A DNA stretch of 64,000 nucleotides from Rhodocyclaceae bacterium UBA2250 (GTDB lineage: Bacteria > Pseudomonadota > Gammaproteobacteria > Burkholderiales > Rhodocyclaceae). Below are positions 59,957 through 64,000 of this stretch, in pieces. The stretch is taken from assembly GCA_002347285.1 (NCBI GenBank), contig DDXW01000053.1, positions 62,001 to 126,000 of the forward strand, written 5' to 3'. The notes under the pieces were generated by a model. That model did no database searches, was not told where the DNA came from, and worked only from the letters and a program-made list of their open reading frames with translations. Each line of letters begins with the position of its first letter. Position 1 is the stretch's first letter. Position numbers and translations under genes: made by a program.

Positions 59957-61804
59957 TCAATGGGCGACGAACGAGAGGCCGGCGAGCACGATGCCGGCAA
60001 GCACGAACAGCGCGATGATGATCTTCGGCCAGGGCGAGGGCTTCTCGGCGTAGGGGTCGGTCAGCGCGCGCTCGGCGTTCGGCGGCAGCGCGGCCAGTTG
60101 GGTCAGCGAGGTGCCGAACGGGATGTTGATGCGCGCGCGCGCATTCACCGCCCAGCCGTTGGCGTCGAGCAGCGGGCCGAGGTTGCGCGCGCGCAGCTTG
60201 AACCAGGCGACGATCAGCGCCGGGCCGGAGACCAGCAGCAGCAGGCCGGCGGCGACCAGCGGCAGCTGCCACCACTTGAGCGCCAGCAGGCCGGCGAACA
60301 TCGAGGCGACCGCCGTGCCGAGCGCGCCGAGCGCGAGGCCGATGGCGGCGAAGATGCCGGCGAACTTGCCGACGTCGAAGGGCGCAGGCGGGGGCGGCGG
60401 CGCCTTGGGGGGTGTCCCGGTCTTGGCGGCGACGCCGCCGGCGGTCGCGGCGAGCTTGCCCTCGACCGCGCCGGCCTTGCTGGCGGCGAGCTTCTGCAGT
60501 TGCTCGGAGACCAGCCGCGCGAGCTTCTTGTAGGGCGACCAAAAGGCTTGGCGCAGGCTGATCGGATGATCGACGATCCAAGTGATCGTCGCGTCCCAGT
60601 CGCGGCCCTGGCGGTCGTAGAACACGCCGTTCCTGCCGACCATCAGCTGATCCGCGTCGCCGGCGGTGAAGGCGGCGCAGATGCTGGTCTTCTCCTCGCC
60701 GCGCACGCAGTCGCAATAGACGAGGCAGAGGCGGGACAGCGAAGCGAGCGCGGCGTGCTTGCCGGCGTCGTTGACGGCGACGACCAGTTCGCAGGCACGG
60801 CCGTCGAGATAGAGCGTGCCGATCTGGAAGGTCGCGGGGCCCTGGCGCGTGTAGAAGTCCCTGAAGGCGACGAAGTTGTTGGCCAGCGGCATCAGGTCGC
60901 GGCAGTAACGCGCCAGCCGCTCGAGCGCCAGTGCGCCGTCGCCGAGCGCCGCGGGATCGGGCTTGGCCGCCTGCCAGGCGGCATAGGGCGCGAGCCGGTC
61001 CTTGAGCGTCAGCCACTCGGTTTCGGTCAGCGCGGCGCGCGCGCCGAGCAGCGGCACGACCGCCCTGGCCCGGAAGTCGGCGAGCGCCGCCGCCCAGGCC
61101 GGGTTGACGCCTTCCTGCAGCGGCAGCGCGGCCGCCCCGCCAGCGCCGACTTTCGCGATGGGCAGGTCGGCGGCGGCGTTCGCATCGAGCGTGCCGGCGG
61201 CGAGCGCCTTGAGCGCATCCTCGGAGGCGTTGAACAGGCCGGCGGCGCGCTCGTCGTAGGCCGCCAGCCGGCAGCGCGTGAACCAGTCGTCGATCTTCGC
61301 GGCGACCACCTGCAGGCTCTCCCAGGCGGGCGCGGTGTCCGCGCCGAGCGGCTGGGCCGCGGCGCCTTGCGCCTCCCAGGCGGCGACGGCCTTCTCGGCA
61401 AGGCGCGCCTGCGCGGCGCTGGCGGCTTCGACGCCGATCCGCTCGCCGCCGCCCGCCAGCACTTCGCGCGCGACCGCGACGATCGCCGCGCCTTCCTCGT
61501 CGTCGGCACGGATCGCCGTCATCGGCAAGTCGCCGCCGGCCAGCGCGCCGGTGTCGGTCAGCCGCCCCGCCGCCCACGCCGCCGCCGCGATCAACTCGGG
61601 CGCGCGGATGTGGCCGTCACCGTCGCTGTCGATCAGCGCGAGCGTGCGGCGATCGAACTCGGTGCCGCTGACCGGGCAGGACAGCGCGACCCAGAGCTTC
61701 TGGTCGAGTTCGCCGATGGCGAGGAGGTCTGCGGGAGTGTCGATGCGCGGCTGATCGAAGCCGCCGGCGCGGAAGAACCGCCAGATGTGGGGTTTGGCCG
61801 TCAT
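59957..61804 (-). CDS. 615-residue membrane protein of unknown function with an EF-hand motif
   Basis: I do not recognise the family. Near residue 58 lies a calcium-binding EF-hand loop, DSDGDGHIRAPE. The middle is a large soluble region with Cys-rich CLVYCDCVRGEEKTSIC (about 365-380). A Pro-rich linker (PPKAPPPPPAP) precedes two central membrane helices (about 480-545) and one C-terminal helix (IIIALFVLAGIVLAGLSFV). A dispersed repeat gives KVGAGGAA at about 218-225. It may sense Ca2+ or act at the membrane; the role is unknown. Confidence 0.75.
   Translation of the reverse strand: MTAKPHIWRFFRAGGFDQPRIDTPADLLAIGELDQKLWVALSCPVSGTEFDRRTLALIDSDGDGHIRAPELIAAAAWAAGRLTDTGALAGGDLPMTAIRADDEEGAAIVAVAREVLAGGGERIGVEAASAAQARLAEKAVAAWEAQGAAAQPLGADTAPAWESLQVVAAKIDDWFTRCRLAAYDERAAGLFNASEDALKALAAGTLDANAAADLPIAKVGAGGAAALPLQEGVNPAWAAALADFRARAVVPLLGARAALTETEWLTLKDRLAPYAAWQAAKPDPAALGDGALALERLARYCRDLMPLANNFVAFRDFYTRQGPATFQIGTLYLDGRACELVVAVNDAGKHAALASLSRLCLVYCDCVRGEEKTSICAAFTAGDADQLMVGRNGVFYDRQGRDWDATITWIVDHPISLRQAFWSPYKKLARLVSEQLQKLAASKAGAVEGKLAATAGGVAAKTGTPPKAPPPPPAPFDVGKFAGIFAAIGLALGALGTAVASMFAGLLALKWWQLPLVAAGLLLLVSGPALIVAWFKLRARNLGPLLDANGWAVNARARINIPFGTSLTQLAALPPNAERALTDPYAEKPSPWPKIIIALFVLAGIVLAGLSFVAH
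61131..61153 (-). repeat. dispersed 23-bp repeat, copy 17 (in EF-hand protein gene)
   Basis: On the minus strand it reads AAAGTCGG, CGCT, GGCGGGGCGGC, translated as KVGAGGAA. Confidence 0.9.
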
Positions 61805-61893
61805 GGGAGATCCGTCCGGAGATTGGAAATATTCATGTTACTCCGCACCGCCGATTGACGAAACACGGACGGCTTGCGTATCGTGCGAGGCCC

Positions 61894-62670
61894 ATGCACG
61901 ACGATGACGATTCCCCCCTCCGCGTCGAAAATCTGCGCAAGGCCTACGACGGCAAGCCGGCCGTCGACGGTCTCTCGTTCGCCCTCGAACGCGGCGAATG
62001 CTTCGGCCTGCTCGGCCCGAACGGCGCCGGCAAGACGACCACGCTGCGGTGCTGCCTCGGCCTGACCGCGCCCGACGCCGGCACGATCACGCTGCTGGGC
62101 GAGCCGGTGCCGGCGCACGCCCGCGTGGCGCGCGAGCGGGTCGGCGTGGTGCCGCAGTTCGACAACCTCGATCCCGACTTCACCGCCGCGGAGAACCTGC
62201 TGATCTACGGACGCTACTTCGCCCAGCCCGCCGCGGCGATCCGCGCGCGCATCCCGGCCCTGCTCGAATTCGCCGGTCTGGCCAGCAAGGCCGGCGTCGG
62301 CATCCGCACGCTGTCGGGCGGCATGAAGCGGCGCCTGACGCTGGCGCGCGCGCTGGTCAACGACCCCGAACTGCTGGTGCTCGACGAGCCGACCACCGGC
62401 CTCGATCCGCAGGCGCGCCGGCTGATCTGGGACGGCCTCAAGAAGCTGCTCGACCAGGGCAAGACCATCCTGCTGACCACGCACTTCATGGACGAGGCCG
62501 AGTACCTCTGCGACCGGCTGGTGATCGTGGACAGCGGGCGCATCATCGCCGAAGGCTCGCCGCGCGCGCTGATCGACGCGCACTTCCCCGTCTCGCCCTC
62601 CTCGCTGCGCCCGGCCAACCTCGAGGATGTGTTTCTCAAACTCACCGGCCACGAACTGAGGGACGGATGA
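61894..62670 (+). CDS. NodI-like ABC transporter ATPase
   Basis: The 258-residue ATPase has Walker A GPNGAGKTTTLRCC, signature LSGGMKRRLTLARAL, Walker B LLVLDEPTTGLDP and the H-loop TTHFMDEAEYL. These are typical of the NodI/DrrA exporter subfamily. The start is ATG 61894 (MHDDDDS). The stop overlaps the permease ATG (ATGA). Confidence 0.9.
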   Translation: MHDDDDSPLRVENLRKAYDGKPAVDGLSFALERGECFGLLGPNGAGKTTTLRCCLGLTAPDAGTITLLGEPVPAHARVARERVGVVPQFDNLDPDFTAAENLLIYGRYFAQPAAAIRARIPALLEFAGLASKAGVGIRTLSGGMKRRLTLARALVNDPELLVLDEPTTGLDPQARRLIWDGLKKLLDQGKTILLTTHFMDEAEYLCDRLVIVDSGRIIAEGSPRALIDAHFPVSPSSLRPANLEDVFLKLTGHELRDG

Positions 62671-63443
62671 GCCTCGCCCTGCCCGCCCTGTCGCGGCGCG
62701 CCCTCGCGGTCTGGGGCCGCAACTTCCTCGTCTGGCGCAAGCTCGCCGTGCCCTCGCTGCTCGGCAACCTGGCCGACCCGATGATCTACCTGTTCGGCCT
62801 GGGCTACGGCCTCGGCGGCCTGCTGCCGCAGATCGGCGGCGTGCCCTACATCGCCTTCCTCGCCGCCGGCACGGTGTGCGCGTCGACGATGAACGCCGCC
62901 TCCTTCGAGGCGCTCTACTCGGCCTTCGCGCGCATGCACGTGCAGCGCACCTGGGAAGGCATCATGAACGCGCCGGTGTCGCTCGACGACGTGGTGGCCG
63001 GCGAGTGCCTGTGGGCGGCGACCAAGGCGACGCTTTCCGGCGCGGCCATCCTCGGCGTGATCGCGCTGCTCGGCTATGTCGAGGGGCCGCTGGCGCTGTG
63101 GGCGCTGCCGGCGATCTTTCTCACCGGCCTCGCCTTCGCCGCGCTCGGCCTGATCGTCACCGCGCTGGCGCCTTCCTACGATTTCTTCATGTACTACTTC
63201 ACGCTGTTCATCACGCCGATGACGCTGCTGTGCGGGGTCTTCTTTCCCGTCGACCAGCTGCCCGCCGCGGTACAGGCCGTCGGCGCCTGGCTGCCGCTGT
63301 CGCACGCGGTCGATCTGATCCGCCCGCTGGCCTTCGGCCGCCTGCCGGGGAATATCGCCTTCCACATCGGGACGCTGCTGGCGACGAGCCTGGCGGCCTT
63401 CTGGATCGCGACGGCGCTGGTGCGGCGCCGGCTGCTGAAGTAG
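62667..63443 (+). CDS. NodJ-like ABC-2 permease
   Basis: The 258-residue permease has six hydrophobic segments and NodJ-family features (LADPMIYLFGLGYGLG, ASTMNAASFEALYSAF, MTLLCGVFFPVDQLP). It pairs with the overlapping ATPase to form an exporter of a lipid, glycolipid or hydrophobic compound; the substrate is unknown. A dispersed repeat lies 10 bp after its stop. Confidence 0.9.
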   Translation: MSLALPALSRRALAVWGRNFLVWRKLAVPSLLGNLADPMIYLFGLGYGLGGLLPQIGGVPYIAFLAAGTVCASTMNAASFEALYSAFARMHVQRTWEGIMNAPVSLDDVVAGECLWAATKATLSGAAILGVIALLGYVEGPLALWALPAIFLTGLAFAALGLIVTALAPSYDFFMYYFTLFITPMTLLCGVFFPVDQLPAAVQAVGAWLPLSHAVDLIRPLAFGRLPGNIAFHIGTLLATSLAAFWIATALVRRRLLK

Positions 63444-63453
63444 CCGGCCTGCC

Positions 63454-63476
63454 GCCGCCCCGCCAGCGCCGAGTTT
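63454..63476 (-). repeat. dispersed 23-bp repeat, copy 18 (between convergent genes)
   Basis: On the minus strand it reads AAACTCGG, CGCT, GGCGGGGCGGC. It overlaps by two bases the stop (63475-63477) of the leftward coiled-coil gene and follows the permease stop by 10 bp. Confidence 0.9.
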
Positions 63477-64000
63477 ATTCGGCGCGCGACAGGCGGGTAT
63501 CGAGCTTGAGCTGCAACGGCAGGCCGCTCTCCGCGGCGCCGTCCGGCTGGCCGAGCAGGAAGCCGAGCAGCGCGCCGGCGACGAGGCAGGCCGGCAGCAG
63601 CCAGGCGAGCGACCGGGTGTCCAGGCTGAAACCGCGTTCCACCTCCGCCGCCTCCGCGGCGGCCGGCGCTTGCGGCGCGAGAGCGAGATCCGCCGTCCTG
63701 GCCGCCAGCGCCGTGCGCTCCGCCTCGATCGCCGCGTGCTCCTTTTCCGCCGCCAGGGCCTCGGCCTCGGCGAGGCGGCGCGCCTGCGCGGCGGCATCCG
63801 CCTCCTGTTCGGCGACCCAGCGCTGCGCGGCGATGCGCGCGGCCTCCTGTTCCGCCGCGAGCCGTGCCAGCGCGAGCGTCTCGGCCGCCTGTTCGGTCTG
63901 CACGCGCTCCTTCGCGGCGACCAGTGCGTTCTGCTCCGCCGTCAGCCGGGCGCGCACCAGCGCCTCGATGTCGGCTTCACGCTTCGCGCGCGCCGCCGAC
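63475..64000 (-). CDS. coiled-coil protein with a C-terminal membrane anchor (partial)
   Basis: The gene is open to the right edge, so its N terminus is missing. At least 175 residues are visible. Most form an Ala/Glu/Gln/Arg-rich heptad-like helix (for example AEQEAARIAAQRWVAEQEAD). Then comes one hydrophobic segment near the C terminus (SLAWLLPACLVAGALLGFLL) and a short tail ending RLSRAE. It may be a membrane-tethered structural or tethering protein. The family is not identified. Confidence 0.6.
   Translation of the reverse strand, partial: SAARAKREADIEALVRARLTAEQNALVAAKERVQTEQAAETLALARLAAEQEAARIAAQRWVAEQEADAAAQARRLAEAEALAAEKEHAAIEAERTALAARTADLALAPQAPAAAEAAEVERGFSLDTRSLAWLLPACLVAGALLGFLLGQPDGAAESGLPLQLKLDTRLSRAE

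Noticed and set aside
96..63476. The dispersed repeat as transposon ends, a CRISPR repeat or a rho-independent terminator
   Set aside because: No transposase, spacers, target duplications or T runs accompany the copies, and most are in frame inside essential genes.
1..64000. tRNA, rRNA or CRISPR loci
   Set aside because: No cloverleaf with GGTTCGA-type T loop, no rRNA-like tract and no regularly spaced repeat array was seen. The dispersed repeat spacing is irregular and in kilobases.

Overview
The window is about two-thirds G+C and reads as a chromosomal segment of a betaproteobacterium, most likely of the Rhodocyclaceae/Rhodocyclales type. The evidence is the conserved block dprA-lysM-def-fmt-htpX, rsmB-DUF4390-ntrYX-trkAH-hemE-priA, together with a pabB-pabC fusion, homospermidine synthase and abundant c-di-GMP proteins. 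This assignment comes from family knowledge and gene order, not from a database search. No rRNA, tRNA, CRISPR array or intact transposase was seen.

Layout. 0.1-11.2 kb: late cobalamin assembly and salvage in alternating short operons (btuF, cobD, cbiB, cobQ, cobU, cobT, cobS, cobC), interrupted by a pabBC fusion, a beta-CASP nuclease and a two-receiver response regulator. 11.2-18.1 kb: mgtE, mtgA, aroE, a NYN nuclease, a TonB-like protein and an RNase II-family exonuclease. 18.2-22.3 kb: a decayed accessory locus in which fragments of hsdM and hsdR bracket an AAA/DUF4143 ATPase and a PIN-domain gene with an unknown 317-residue partner, followed by a rarD remnant. 22.3-28.5 kb: an esterase, uppP, a three-gene corrinoid methyl-transfer module (corrinoid protein, UroD-like methyltransferase, corrinoid activator) and an HD-GYP protein. 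28.5-33.8 kb: a restriction-modification pair inserted next to topB. 33.8-51.1 kb: the housekeeping block, with an A+T-rich hemE-priA gap carrying DnaA-box-like sites. 51.1-64 kb: an orphan mlaF, an MFS carrier, thioredoxin, a ROK kinase, a GGDEF-EAL protein, a PgsA-like enzyme, a pyruvyl-transferase-like protein, an MBL hydrolase, an EF-hand membrane protein, an ABC exporter pair and a partial coiled-coil protein.

The most striking feature is not a gene. A 23-bp sequence, left arm AAASTCGG, centre YKCY, right arm GGCRRGGCGGC, occurs 18 times (plus one half copy), about once per 3.5 kb, on both strands. Fourteen copies lie in frame inside unrelated genes and encode short motifs such as KLGAGEAA, SPAPSF or RLASAEF. 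The other four touch or follow a stop codon within about 10 bp. Variation is confined to a few fixed positions. Two extended direct copies bracket the restriction-modification pair. The pattern resembles a genome-wide signal or mobile motif (compare DNA uptake sequences or intragenic palindromic elements), but its role is unknown.
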